Below, piece after piece: positions 36,196 through 49,500 of a stretch of 64,000 nt of DNA (position 1 is its first letter; each line of letters opens with the position of its first letter). The notes below the pieces were generated by a model. The model had not been told where the DNA came from, made no database searches, and was given only the letters and a program-made list of their open reading frames with translations. This DNA comes from Enchytraeus crypticus. Lineage: Eukaryota; Annelida; Clitellata; Enchytraeida; Enchytraeidae. Both the position numbers and the translations under genes were made by a program. Location: NCBI GenBank assembly GCA_905160935.1, contig CAJHZI010000425.1, positions 1,901,001-1,965,000 on the forward strand, given 5' to 3'.

Positions 36196-36512
36196 AAAGG
36201 TTTCACGTCCGTTTCCTCTAGGGATGATGGCAGGGACGTCCGCAACAGCACACAACACTACAGATCAATTCATCCAGACCAATCTGCGAAAGAAGTGTGC
36301 TGAGGAGAAGTAAGGTCCTAAACGAAAGCCAGTCCGGTGATCAAACATGGTCAGGGTAGATTGATTATGTCTATGGTGGGAAAAGGTAAGTCTTAAGCTT
36401 GCTAGAGTATGTTGAAAGAGAAAAACAAGAGCGAAGATTATAGTAAGAGCGATTGTTAATAACTTCCCTGACATTGCCTTACGGCGACGAACCGGACGGT
36501 AAATTCTTATTG
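36196..36512. mobile_element. Small TIR element, MITE-like
   Basis: About 317 bp bounded by imperfect inverted repeats of about 45 bp: the left end 'tttcacgtccgtttcctct...ggcagggacg' and, reverse-complemented, the right end 'tttaccgtccggttcgtcg...ggcaatgtcaggga'. The left end abuts (TAA)n. No transposase is encoded. The ends resemble 18764-18835. Confidence 0.55.
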
Positions 36513-36599
36513 ATTAATTGACTGATAACTTTGACACGGGTTTAGACTGAAGTGACAATATGAGAGAATTAATTAACTATGGCACTCAGCGCCATAGAA

Positions 36600-36775
36600 T
36601 GGCCAGTTACTGTCTCGAGTGAGAAAGGAAGAAAGAGAAGTAAGTGAGAGATTCGAAACATGCACAAATAAACAGAGAGAGAGAGAGTGGGATAGAGAGA
36701 GAATGAGAGAGAGAAAGAGATAATAATAAAAAAGAGAGAGAACGAAGAGTGAAGAGAGAGAAAGGACTGAAAGAA
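36600..36775. repeat. GA-rich low-complexity tract
   Basis: Degenerate GAGAGA and GAAAGA runs over about 170 bp, without a clear unit. Confidence 0.8.
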
Positions 36776-36938
36776 AGTGTCTGCTTGATGTAACTGCTGT
36801 CTATGACATCACAGCATGTTGCTCCGGCTGTGTATCTCTACGGACACCATGAATTTTATATTTACCAGATGCGGCATCTTATTGTCTCCACAGGAGATTA
36901 TTAGACAACGGATAATAATAATAATAATAATAACCCAA

Positions 36939-37175
36939 ATTATAGTGAAATGATCAACTACGTTGATATCTATCACTTTTAATACCACATGTTAAATCCG
37001 TTAGGCAATTTTGTCCATTTTCCGTGTATGCAGTCCAGCGAATGCCCGAGATTTTACTCTCAGATCAGCGCGGCTGGGATTCGAACTCACAAGATTTCAA
37101 TTCATCTCAGGATCTGTCATTTAAAACTTCATGACGTTATCTACACCTCTAACCATTGCGCTATTGAGACATTCA
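36939..37175 (-). mobile_element. SINE-C copy with (TAA)n tail
   Basis: Very similar to the copy at 34943-35180 by eye, with (TAA)n at 36911-36933 in tail position. Box A antisense 'accattgcgctattg'; the box B region 'gggattcgaactcac' is intact. Confidence 0.87.
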
Positions 37176-37299
37176 ATTGAATTAATAGTCTCTTAAAATT
37201 CTAGAGTGTTATTCAGTATATAGTAAGAATCAATCAATCAGACAATCGATCAATTAAAGTGTATTTAACGGGCGGGGCGGGTCCTAAAAGCGATGATGA

Positions 37300-37516
37300 A
37301 GCAGCCTCAAGTAGATGTGAAAGTGAAATTTCATAAACCAATTAAAAACCACCTGAATATGCACATTAACTGGGAAAATTTTGAAAAAGGCATAGCCTTT
37401 AGTGAAAAAATTACTTGTTGGTCTATGTAGTGCTGTCTATGGAGCGAGATAGCGGAATAGTATTAGTATTAATATGTACCTTGAACTCTTGGCGGTACAC
37501 GAGAGAGAGAGAGAGA
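37300..37516 (+). repeat. Dispersed repeat family G with (GA)n tail
   Basis: Shares 'aaaaccacctgaatatg', 'gcatagcctttagtgaa', 'ttggtctatgtagtg' and 'gtaccttgaactcttgg' with 52465-52680, and ends in (GA)n at 37501-37516. Confidence 0.55.
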
Positions 37517-37684
37517 CAAAGAGATAAAGATGTTACCAGACTCTCTACTTTGAGAGCAGCAACTTACTTTTACAATTCCTTTTTGTGACGGTAACTCGAG
37601 TGTGTCGAGTCGTCATGAAGAGAAGCCTTGTGCTTCTGAACCTTGACGTAACACGCACTACAACCAACCTACCTACCTATCTAC

Positions 37685-37743
37685 ATAGATAGCTACTTAT
37701 AGCATAAAGTATAGTCCAAAGTATAGTATAAGTAGCTATCTAT
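37685..37743. repeat. Inverted repeat, 17-bp arms
   Basis: ATAGATAGCTACTTATA and its reverse complement flank a 25-bp loop that itself repeats 'aaagtatag'. It could form a hairpin. Confidence 0.85.
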
Positions 37744-38267
37744 GATACTACTTTTATGTTTATGTTGTTTAATTTGTCTACTGCTGCTTTTGTTCCTGTC
37801 AAATGTTGACGAATAAAGAAGTGGATATATATATAAACTTTGAAAAGGACTTCAAATAGGACTGAACATCGTGTCTGCGTTGAATTACTATTTACAACTC
37901 CAGGATCTGGATACAGTCCTATGTAACAACAGCTCCAGGAAGTGACTGCAGTCAAAGCAGCCGTTCTCTATCCGAATGCCGCCATGTCTCAGAGTCCGAG
38001 AGTCACCGGATAAAACATTTCAATCCCGAACTGTCCTGGCTGGATTCAGACGAATGAGCTAAAGAAAGAAGATCCTGATAATCCTTTAGAGGTTCAAGCG
38101 AGACCTTGAGCTATGAGAAATTCCTGACATCGATTTCCTGACGAGTTACGAGTCGCCTCGTTCAGTGAAAGGCTGCCAGTAACCGTAAAAAACCCACAAA
38201 AATCGTAATAATGTATTATAACGGTATTACGATATTACGATATCGTATTGCAATTACTAAACTACAT

Positions 38268-38396
38268 GATTAGAGTTATTAGAGTAATTAGAATTATTAG
38301 AGTTTTTAGATTAGAATTATTAGAATTATTAGAGTTATTAGAGTTATTGGAGTTATTAGAATTATTGGAATTATTAGAGTTATTAGAGTTCTATAT
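38268..38396 (+). repeat. Minisatellite, ATTAGAGTT units
   Basis: About 14 imperfect nine-base units (ATTAGAGTT, ATTAGAATT, ATTGGAGTT). Confidence 0.88.
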
Positions 38397-40402
38397 GTAT
38401 TTGATTTATTAGAGTTACTGAAGATTTAATTGTCATTTACAAGATTTTGAGGTCATTTTAATTCTACTCTTAACTGAATATTAATGGACTTGTAATTCCT
38501 ATCAATTGTAGAATTTCTAACAAATCTTAGCTTTAAATCAATTCGAGAAAATTTCAGGAAAGGTAAATTGGTTATGTCTAGTTGGATAACAAATTGATTT
38601 GCACAAACTATCTGAAACACTTAAAATCAGTGCACAACGCAAAAGCAGGTATCTGAAAACTATAACATAACACCGAAATAATACTCTCAATAAATAATTC
38701 GATCCATTTCTATTGTTAATCTTTACTTAGTCATCAGTGTCTTGAGAAAGAAGCAATTATTTCATGCAGGCTGGTTCTGACAGCTACTGTGATACACTTA
38801 ATGTTTAAAGTTTAATAGAGAATATCATGAAAAGGCATCTCTATACTTCACAACAATTTCATACAGTAAAGCAAGCAATAGGCCTATACAATAAAATCCA
38901 CATAATAACAAGCACCAAAATATAAAATATACTTAATTAACCTATACTATTATTTTTCTTTTCTAAATTCAATTTCAATTGGCTAAATCAACGTTGGAAA
39001 GAAAGTGCGGTGAGATATTTGTTTAGGGTGACCGCATGGGAGAGAGCTCACTTTACTATTCTATTCGAGCAAGTGAGTTGTGCATTAAATATCAGTCTCT
39101 GACTGGATGCGAGGTACATACGAACGACAGTAAATTAGTCCTGGGAATATCCATTGTTCTGAGAATTATCTCTTATGATGAATTTGGCATGATCATGTTT
39201 CTCTTAATATTAATTGTAGGAAAAGTATTGTAGATTGTTATATTTCATAGTTTTGACGTACATTAGTGGATGTACAAGTTTTGTATATTAATGGATTTAA
39301 AACGATATTCAAATACCGATACATGGCATAGCTTTCAAAATTTCTCACTCACATCGTTTGTAAATTATTTTTCTCATCTGCTGAGCTTTAGCGTAGTTCT
39401 CAATGTTGTCATGGATGACAAAAACAGTTTGGTGTTGCTTATTTGAAGCTATCTATATGAATTGCTAGAAGTTCACATGTTGTTTGCATTTTGTTATTTT
39501 TACCTGATTATATTAGTTTTCTAAGCATTTTATTCATTTTTATATATATTTAATGCATTTGTTTCTTGGTGTTTGTATTTTAATGCTATTTCGAAACAGT
39601 GTGTTAAAAATAAAAAGCAAAATAACAAAATTAAAATAACATGAAAATTAGATAGCATATTCAGTACAGTATTTTCAATAGCTAGCTAGATACTACTACC
39701 TTAAAAGTGTTATGTATAACCATATATTGTGTAGTATTCATGGAATGACTACTTACAGTAAATAACAAGATTAGTATATAACATTAAATTTTTCTACTTT
39801 ATCTAGTTTAATTTGTGTGGTAACAAAATTAACTACTTTAACTAGATAGTATTTTAATAGTATTTTGTCAATGAAAGTAGATCAATATCTAAGCTAGAGG
39901 GGTCGAACGTCATTGTATTGTAACTTGATATTATTTCAAGTTCTGCACTCAAAACCGTGAATATATCCTACATGTAGCTTATACACTGTAGGAAGAGGCA
40001 TCCACTACACTTTATTTCCCTATAAAACAGATAATATTTATTATTCTTTTAAAATTATTATTTTTGAATACTAGTCTAAAGATGTAATTAGTAATTCTGC
40101 TAGAACTATTTCCAGATTAAGCTGTAGATTGACGCTGTAATAAAATGGCAAATGCATATATTTGCTTAGAAATGATCAAATGTTTTAGATTCGTTTCGAT
40201 AAATCGTGGAGAAGAAATGCTTTCTTTAGGAAAATGTACAATGTAATTGCGTAGACAATTAGTCCAATATATTAGAGTAATTTCATTGAAATATCATCGG
40301 GATAATATATGAAAATACCGTACATGTATATGTAATGTCGTAGTGTCGTATACATCTATAGGCCTATTATAATATTATCGGATATTATCACTAGGCAACA
40401 GA

Positions 40403-40511
40403 ATGAAAGGAATTTGGCCGGAGTCTAAGGGCCTTAAAGGATACTTCTTGAGTCTTATGCTGCTCTACTCAAACAACCTCGCGCATTCCTTGCCAAGAAT
40501 CATTCCAGTGG
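40403..40511 (+). CDS. iGluR exon 1 (signal peptide)
   Basis: MKGIWPESKGLKGYFLSLML, LYSNNLAHSLPRIIPV. The hydrophobic core YFLSLMLLY makes a plausible signal peptide, with cleavage near NLAHS. A GTAAGT donor leaves one G, which joins exon 2 to give the expected (I)IPVGVVHD first strand. No stop-free ATG further upstream is as convincing. Confidence 0.82.
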
Positions 40512-43500
40512 GTAAGTGACAAGTGTTGCTTATAGCGGTAGTTTTATAATTTAAATATAAATAATCAAAAAAGGAAAAGCTTTTAGTTTTAACTAGTATT
40601 ATAGTACAATAATAATATCTCTCTTTTTAGTCTTCTGCAAGTGGCAGGTCCAAAGTACAAATTCCTACTCAAAGTCTGCTGTTATGCTCAGTAGGAGCAC
40701 TTCATTGACCATAAAAGCCGATTTCACTACAAGGGCTAAGCCCTTGAAACAAAACTAATATAGTATTTAACTTGGAAAGTGTGGTTCCTGTGGTAGTTTT
40801 TCATTGCAATTCTTATTTCCTGCTTAGTTACCTCTTACGAAACGTTCGTTATTTTTTTCACGATTCAATGATTTCACATAATAGAACTACAACAGTCTGA
40901 CATAATGCATCGATTCATATGAAATGAAAAAGGACACAAAGGTCCTAAGCCTCTGACTTTATATGGTTTATCTATTCTGTGACCAGGATACCAATATTAC
41001 CAAACGGAAAATATAATAGCGCACGTAGGCTGTATTGTATAATGATTAGAAAAAGAAAAGCGACTATCTAATTTACACAGTGAATTATTTGGTAATTGTA
41101 TCAATGCATCTACGATCGTCATATGAATAGCAATACCGCTAAAAGCTATGCACTAAATATTCCAGATTGTTTTGTATCAGTATTCAACGTGTAAATTATA
41201 TTCATACAGAGTTTAAGACATATTGAGTATTTTTAAATATATAGAGTATTCCTATTACTTATTTACTGTATTAATCTTCTTGTTTTTCTTCTTCTAGTGC
41301 ACATTCTAACGGCAGGTCCATGGAATATAACTCTCTCATTCATGTATATAAATGCAAAGGGCTCTTAATACGATAGTGAAAGTACTTGGACATTTAAGAT
41401 GTAAACGAATTATTTCATTTATGCAGTTTTCGATTTTATAACTGCTAGTAACTGTTATACTGTTTGCTGTATGGTATTGCGGCAGTCAGATTGTGATGAA
41501 ATAAAGGGATAGATTGTTGTTTAAGAACTCTATGAATTGTTATGTCGTTAAATTATCTAACATTGTAATAAACTGTGTACTTTACTGTTGCACTCAAATA
41601 GGTATAACATCAATCTTGTTGCTCTTAGCTGTTGCTATGTTTCCGCTAGGTAAACTAAAGGCGACATAACTCGCGGTTTACAAAGTCCATTACTGTACTG
41701 TTGCACTGAGACGGCGGGATTAGCGCACTTGGATTAGTTGCGCGTCAATTATCGAAGTTAAGTTGCATCGACCTCGGTTAGTACTTTGTGCTTGACCACC
41801 TTGGAAGACCGAGCGTTGGTAAAAGCGTAGGAAGGAAAAAATCCCAGGGTGATGGAAGGTTATTCTTAAATCCGCGCCGGCTGCAATTGATGCGCCATCA
41901 AAAGGCAACGATTACTAATAACCATGGAGAGGAAGGAGGAAATGGGTCTTAAACAAGCAGCCGTGCTTCCTGACCCAGTGTGCCGTTATGTTTACGTTAT
42001 GTTTGTGTTGTTATTATTGTTGTTGTTTGGAGACTAAAAATATAATATATGTATAATTAAATCAAAGATAGATTATACAACTATTCAAGACTTTCCTCTC
42101 AAAGCTCCGGTATTAATTGTATACTACTCTTGACTTAAAATTATATACAACTGGCTATTTATCAGGTTAGGCTTTTTCCGTTCTCTGCTGCTGCTGTTGC
42201 TACGAATTGTAAGCTGAACAAAATTTTATGCCGCATACAGACAACACGTTGTTCGTCCCAACTGTCCCATTTTATCATCGAAACAAATTCGATTCATTAC
42301 ACTGAGACTAAAACTCGTCGAAAGGAAAATTCATTGCCGGTCGCATCTGTTATTCGAGCCGAATGAGTTTTCTACTTTATGATTCGACTAAATAATGGAA
42401 AATGAAGCTGTAATGTCAATTTCAGTCGGACCGCATCTCAACAATTTTCTCTTTCTAGTCCCATTCGCCCGATAACTCTCTCTTTCCAAGGCAACGGATG
42501 TCCCCGCAAAGCGGTCGTTTCATTAAAGAACCACAAAGCAAAATAAAACCTAACATTATCAACTGTATTTCTGCATGTTTTACTGCTTTTTATGTTTCGT
42601 TCCGATTGAATGAGCTGAGGCGTTGGTTTGTTGGCATGTTGTTCGATAACGGATCAATAGGTGCCTAGTTTAAATCCAACGATCTGCCTATAATTGATAT
42701 GCTATCGAGCAGGAAACAGACGATTCACCTGGCTTTAGCTTCATACAAAATATTGTTTAGAGCTCGCATAGTAGACTGACTGCTGCGTAACGACCAGATT
42801 AACCAGGAAGCCTTCGATTCGAATCTCAATATGCGTAAAATTTACTACAGAAACATCCTAAGCTTTGCTTATAGCCTTTATTTGTAAAATGATTTTGATG
42901 AATTATTATCTGTCATCATATTTCACATAGACTCATATTCCCGCTTTCCTGAGACTCTGTAGTCACGTTCTTGTTGCCTATATTAAATTCACGTCAATTA
43001 TTCTTGCAAGTTTTTAATCCCTTTTATAAAGGCTAGTGGAAGAAAATCGCAAACTAGTATTTGCAAAATATTTCTTACTCACCATAAATGTACAGATAAT
43101 TTTGATTAATTTTCATTTGAAAGGAATCTTTTATGTATATGTCTATTTGTATTTGTCAGTGATTTGGTGTTGATTCTGAAATACACATACATTTATATAT
43201 AAAAATATATATATATATATATACATGTACATATCTTATAAGCTTACTGTTGGACTGAAGCCGGGATTTTGACTGAGCATAAGTGAAGTGCACAAAGTGC
43301 AAATAAAACTATGTTACAGGCCTATAGCAGTTCAAAACCTGATATATTAAATCAATTCTAGAAAACAAAGTATTAACCTTTGCTGTCTGACACTTCACTC
43401 TTCAAACACTTTGGTAATTTATAGAGTCGTTGAGCCTAGTGTAAGTTCACTCCCTTCCTCGCCCTATCTCGACTTCTCTCAATCCTCATTTTCACTTGCC

Positions 43501-46500
43501 CGTGCGTGGCTAATACAGTAGTTCAAAATTCTGACGTTGAATGTTCTCGTTAAAAATTGAACGGAGCTGCAGATGACAAACATATATCTCAGCTACTGCG
43601 ACTTAATTGCAGCTCAAACATTCGTATGTCTCGGTCAAGCATTCGCTCTTTATGAAGAGTCAAGAAATAATTCCGCGAAAAATTAATAATAGAAATTGCC
43701 AAGTTGTAAAATGGCATTTAAAGTGATTTTTATGCAGTCTAGGCGCCTCCAGAAATTCTGAATATTAGTTAGCATGATTTTTCAGACCGAAATAAGTAGT
43801 ACTATAGCAAAAGAATATGAGGCCTTCGGCAACAGGAAAGAATTTTTAACAAAACGTCTAAGGAGGACTTCATTCTTTTCTATGCATGTGACACTTAGAC
43901 CTTAAGGAAGGTGGTTATTAGAGAATTAAAAACGTTGAAAATGTAGATATAGAGAAGAAGTGAAAGGATTGGCAAGACTGAAAAAAATTACCAAGGAAGA
44001 AAAAATGTACACGTACATCTAGAGAGTTGATACAGATAGAAATTTATACTGCATTGTGAGATAGGGAGAAGAACTTAAGAGGACACATTTTAAAGGGAAA
44101 ATATACTAAAAGAGGTCTTACAATAGCAAAGAGTGACATGAATGACATGCTATGAAAGACGTGTATAATATGAATAACTTCACCATGAGGATGCTTTACA
44201 AAGATTGCTACTAAATTTAGAAGTGATATTAATGTGCCTCATATATGTTCTAACTCCCATTTAGAACCAGTTTGTACCTATATGTGCTTGTATGTGCTTT
44301 TCTACCTGTGTTAGATTCTGCGTTTGTTTCAGGTTTCATACTTTGGACTGATTTTCTGGATTTTGGAATTTGCACCGTTTTTGGACCTTCTTTTTGCTCG
44401 CCGGCTTGATTTTGTCTCAATAGTGCTCGATGTTGTCATTGATGACGGTAGCACTCTAATTGTCGTTATTATTATTATTGTAATAAACGAAAAATTATAA
44501 TAATCAGAATTAAGTATTTAAATTAAATCTTTGAATTGTAATTAATAACGTAATAACGTGAATCGTATTAATTAAGCGTAATAACCAATATTTGAAGTCG
44601 TTAAACATTTAAGAACAGTATTCATACCAGACAACTACAAGTGAAGCCATCAATTTCATTTAGTAGTAATGACCGTTATGTTAGACCACAACAATAACTT
44701 AGGTTATTCTATAAAATTTAACCTAATCGGTTTCTTTCCACCCGCGTAAAAAGGACAAACCTGCTTGAAGGATGGCCTGCCAAAAATGAAATTATGACAG
44801 TCATGGAGAATGTGTTTCTGTCATAATTCTCTTGGATATATTTATATAAAGATTGGAGCAGGAGTGTCTGAGATTTGATTTAGTATTCTGACCGCCTCAT
44901 TCCAGAAGAATAATAAATTAGTTTGTTTCATATTAACTTGTCTGAAAGATATACGAGAATTATTCTGAATTAATGAAGACGAACGCGACACAATATCCTT
45001 TCTAAGTGGTACGCCCCACAATATCACTGTGGTCGACCTATTGCGAAATATTAATAGCCTTGGGGCGATTAGTCGAATAACTGGCTGGAGCCAATGGCGA
45101 TGTCGGTAAGATATTCGACCGTGAATAAGTATGTGATGGGTTCAAATCCTGGGCTCTCCCGTCACTGACATCGCTTTCGAGTGAGGAAACTGACGTTAAC
45201 ATTAGCTTTAGCTTTAACTTTGATATCGAACAAGACTAAATGATTTATCTTACTCATCTGCACCGACAAGGGAAGGCCGTTTGTTGCAAACAGCTTCTGC
45301 TCTAATCTCTCGTTTCCATGAGTAACTCGCATATCTGTCAAACCGCAACAATAGTTTATCCTAAGAGATTGTCTCAGCCGTCCAAATGTTGAATTATCAC
45401 CGGACGTTACTCAAGACAAACACCCCCAGCACTACTACTACCACCACAAACACCACCACCATCACAATCACCACTAGCACTATCACCACCACCACTACCA
45501 TCACACCGTCACTACCACCACCACCACAACGTCACTACCACCGTCACCAGCACCACTACCACCAGAAATACCACCACCACTACCACTACCAATACCACTA
45601 CCACTACCACCACCACCACCACTACCATTACCATCACTACCACTACTACTACCACCACAAACACCACCACACCGTCACTACCACTATCACCACCACTAGC
45701 ACAATCATCACATTGCCACTACCACTATCACCATCACCACCACCAGCACTGGAGTAGAAAGTGGCTAATCTATACTTTCTGTTCTTTTATCTTTCATCTC
45801 CTCCAACTACCATTTAGAACTGTTTTTCCTTGAGTGTTCTCTAGATTATATTATAGATGACATTTTGTACGCGTTATTTAATTATTAAATTTTTTTTCGT
45901 TACAGATTTTAAACTAGAAATTTTCAAATCTGATATTAGCGTATTCCTGTAAAATAATAATAGCCAAAACTTTCATTACCGTCATTTGGTAATCAATACC
46001 ATCAGCAACAGTCTAGACTAGGATTTGAATCTCACATCTACTAATTCACAGTCAGAACTTATGATCGATCACATCACTATTCGACCATTTTAAACGGCAG
46101 TAGTCTGCCAACTTGCAACAGCTGGACTTAGACTGAATCGTTGCGATTCATTTTATTCCGCGAAAGTAAATGAGAAATACGAATTTCCCAAGGAATGTAA
46201 AAGTAAATCGATTCTCTTAACATCAGCATTCAAAGCAGGCTTTCACCAATTGTGTTAGTGGTGGTGGGAAGCGACAATAGTAGATTGGCCGGCGAATGTC
46301 AAAGTAGATTGAAAATACCCCATAGCACGTGAGCCTAACTCTAGGCAAGAAGTCAGTGTGATCAAATTTCAAAATGTCAAGAGCACGGATCAGAAATATT
46401 ATCAGTTAACAGCAGCATCTTTATCAGATGTTATCTTTTTGAGAGTTAAACATTTTCGTATTTAATTTTTACAATGTCACAAGCGTGGTTTCTTCTTATT

Positions 46501-49500
46501 ATGGTGAACGAGCGTAATTACCGAAAGTTGTAGAATTAAATAACAGTTAGAGTATATTTTAAATTGATGGTATAAGTTATATTCAATTTGTAGTCTTCTT
46601 ATTCTCACTAGTCATTTACTTATATACGTACTTAGCAAGTTGCTTTAGGGAAATATCTTCAGAGATATGTATTCTACCGCTGTGTATATCTGGGCAGTTT
46701 ATTTATATATAGAATTATTCGCAAATTCAATTTGTAAATTATTTCTTTGTACTTAGTTTTTAACACAATGTATTAGATTTTTAAATTCCGTTGATTCTAC
46801 TCAAACTTTATACTGGTAACGGTATACTTTGGATGTAACGGTATACTTTGGATACTTGAAAATAGAATACTATTCGTAAGAACAGTCCCAACTACGCTAT
46901 GGTTTTAAACCATACTATTCGTAAGAATACTAATAATACTAATAATACTATTCGTAATACTATTCGTAATACTATTCGTAATACTATTCGTAAGAATAGT
47001 CCCAACTACGCTATGGTTTTAAACCATAGCGTAGTTGGGACTATTCTTACGAATAGTATTCTATTTTCAAGTATCCAAAGTATACCCGTGCAAATGTACC
47101 TTACAACAAACTGCTTTAAAACCGAATAGTCATCCATAACAACTTTATCCTGAGAGTATTTCAAAGCCCGACCTTGACAGAAATCGAATTCAGAACCTTC
47201 GCAAGAAATATTATAGTGATTTTGTCGTTCTTCCAGCAACAGCAGCTGGTGTTGCTGCCATGCTATAGCAGTTTATCAGCTGCCTGTAATGCCTCTTGGC
47301 TTTATATGCCGCGCTTTTATAACTCTGTCCACGAAGCCGGCGACAAATCTGATTTCTGTAAATCCCTAAGCTTAGCCGAGGCGTGCGAACTGATAGAATC
47401 TCTCGCTCAACATGTGACTGCTACAGGCTCTATGACACTCTCTAGGGATTGTGAATCTAGCACTATCTACCGGATTCTTTGGTATAGGTGAATTGTGAAT
47501 ATCGCATGGTCTACCCGTTACTACATGTATGTTACAAGAGAATTGTCAATATCGCACAGTAAAAAGCTAAAAAAGCTAGTGTTAGCGTCACTTTCCTCAC
47601 TCGAAAGCGACGTCAGTGACGGGCGAGCTCAGGATTTGAAGCCCGCACATACTGATCCGCTTTCGAATATCTTGCCGACATCGCCACTGGCTTCAGCCAA
47701 ATCTACTGGACTATCTGGTATAGGTAAATTGTGAATATCGCATGGTCTACCGGTTCCTATGGTATAGATGAATTGTGAAAATCACACAGTGTACCAGTTA
47801 CTGTATTGTAATAAGATTGTTAAAATCGCAGAGGCTACCAGTTTTAAGTTGTATAGAATAGCGGTTAGCGAATAATCTACAGACATTCAGTGATAAAATG
47901 AACTATATGCTCCTTCTACTATAATGTCTCTAGTAATTAAATATTTAGTATACCAAAGACTAAATATTTGATATAAAATAATTTAGTGACTAATTAAATT
48001 AAGGTTTGTGAAAATCTAATTTAATATATATCTTCAAAAATGTATGTATGTTATCTTATTCGACAGTAGAATGAATATCCTGTAACACTTGGTACCTAAC
48101 ACTAAGATTCTCCCGTCGCTGATGTCTCTTCAAGAGAATAAACTAAGCCTAAATACTCGGCTTTAATTTTAGCCATTAGAATGCTAGTTATAACATTTGA
48201 ATGATAATTAATCAATAGTATTACCATCTATGACAGTGTCTATATTATCATCTATTACTATTAATATTAATAGTTTCATCATCTATGGAAGTGTCTGTAC
48301 TATAATCTATTAATATTAATATTAATAGTATAATCATCTATATCGTTCTGTGCATGGTGTACGGTGTCATTGTGATTTTCGTGGGAATAAAACTACCTAT
48401 CAATCTATCTAAATAGTTGTCTCATATCATCTGCACGATTGTATTTCAGGGGTTGTCCATGACAACAGCTCGGTGCTGTTCCACACAGCTTTCAAGTACG
48501 AGTATCTCAAGCACAATATCGACACTGGAGCGGCCTTCAGACTCGAACTCTTCCAAAGATCTGTGGACGGCACTGACAACTTCGACGTCCTGCAATCCAG
48601 TTAGTAAATTAATAGTTCGATTAGCACGAACAGCAATCAATCAATCAATGAAAGAGAATTTAATGTATGTTCTGTCAGTCGTCAACATATGACTCGAGGA
48701 TAACCGATCATCAAGAAATGTTAACTCTCTCCCTTTACTTCCGTAACTCTCCAACACACACACACACACACATCTCCCTTTCTCTCTCTCCTTCTCTCTC
48801 TTTCTCTGTCTTTTTTCATTCTATGAAGAAACTATGCTGCTGGCTCATGCTGTTTGGATATAACTTTAGTGCTATATTCAAATGTCAAGTTAACCCATAC
48901 ATCGCCATTAGGTTTAAAATGTTCGCAAATTCTCAAATTCCGTGAAGAAATGAGAAAACTGCTTTATTCACCTGAAATGTAGTTACTCAATTTTTGTGTT
49001 TTCCGAAGATCTAAGATTCGTTAGATTTTTGGACAGTTTCTGAATTTAGAATTTTTCGCCGGTTTTGGTTTTTTTTGTTTTTTGCTCGTCAACTTGGATG
49101 TGATTAAATGGGTGGAGCCAATGGGGATGTCGGTAAGATACTCGAACGCGGATCAGAATGTGCGGGGTTCAAATCCTAGGCTAGCCCGTCACTGACATCG
49201 CTTTCGAGTGAGGAACTGAAGTTAGCATTAGCTTTTAGCTTTTTTTAAATAGAGCTTGATGTTGATACCGACGAAAAATATAAGTTTAAATTTTGCAGTT
49301 CTTGCTCCACTAACGTGCACGACTGAAACTAATCAAGAGAATCGATAGTCAAAAGCATGTAGCAATTCAGCCAGACGGACGACAGAAAAGTTTTAGAATT
49401 TTCTTTAGAAAAGCTTTGAGCTTGAGCAATTGCAGAGACTAAGTTTTCGAGATAGGAAGGTTTCCCGGGGAGAACGTCATGACAAATGACTGTCATAATG

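Larger units (their letters stand above)
31939..40402. other. Intergenic region between the two plus-strand genes
   Basis: No supported coding exon. It contains SINE-C copies at 34943 and 36939, a TIR element at 36196, GA-rich simple repeats at 36600-36770, a hairpin at 37685 and a 9-mer minisatellite at 38268. The piece 34200-34500 is of higher complexity and GC than its flanks and might be regulatory. The receptor promoter should lie just before 40403, but I cannot mark a TATA box or initiator. Confidence 0.5.
40512..48449 (+). other. iGluR intron 1
   Basis: 7.9 kb. It contains a 5S-rRNA-derived SINE at 41705, (TA)n at 43195-43222, a LINE fragment at 43868, family B at 44338, SINE-A at 45083, a (CAC)n tract at 45430-45752, a big palindrome at 46842-47092 and a minisatellite split by SINE-A at 47465-47865. 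The stretch 42180-42560 is higher in complexity and GC, with no ORF and no repeat match. Confidence 0.6.

Noticed and set aside
39036-39233. Plus-strand frame of 65 codons upstream of the receptor
   Set aside because: Short, no homology, and not joined in phase to anything.
41705-41822. Functional 5S rRNA gene
   Set aside because: Too many changes in conserved helices, no T-run terminator directly at the 3' end, and extra body sequence follows.
45083-45160. tRNA gene
   Set aside because: Box B is good, but the sequence does not fold as a tRNA with paired acceptor and anticodon stems, and it occurs many times: a SINE.
45386-45757. Plus-strand Thr/His-rich frame of 123 codons
   Set aside because: It is only the translation of the (CAC)n tract.
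46010-46085. Minus-strand tRNA-like segment with agattcaaatcct
   Set aside because: A single worn copy within this window; not enough to name a family or a gene, mentioned only as a possible SINE remnant.
47174-47491. Plus-strand frame of 105 codons with an acceptor-like cttccag, containing SWLYMPRFYNSVHEAGDKSD
   Set aside because: No similarity to the receptor domain. Receptor exons 1 and 2 already join in phase and give a proper first strand, and the frame runs into a minisatellite with no good donor.
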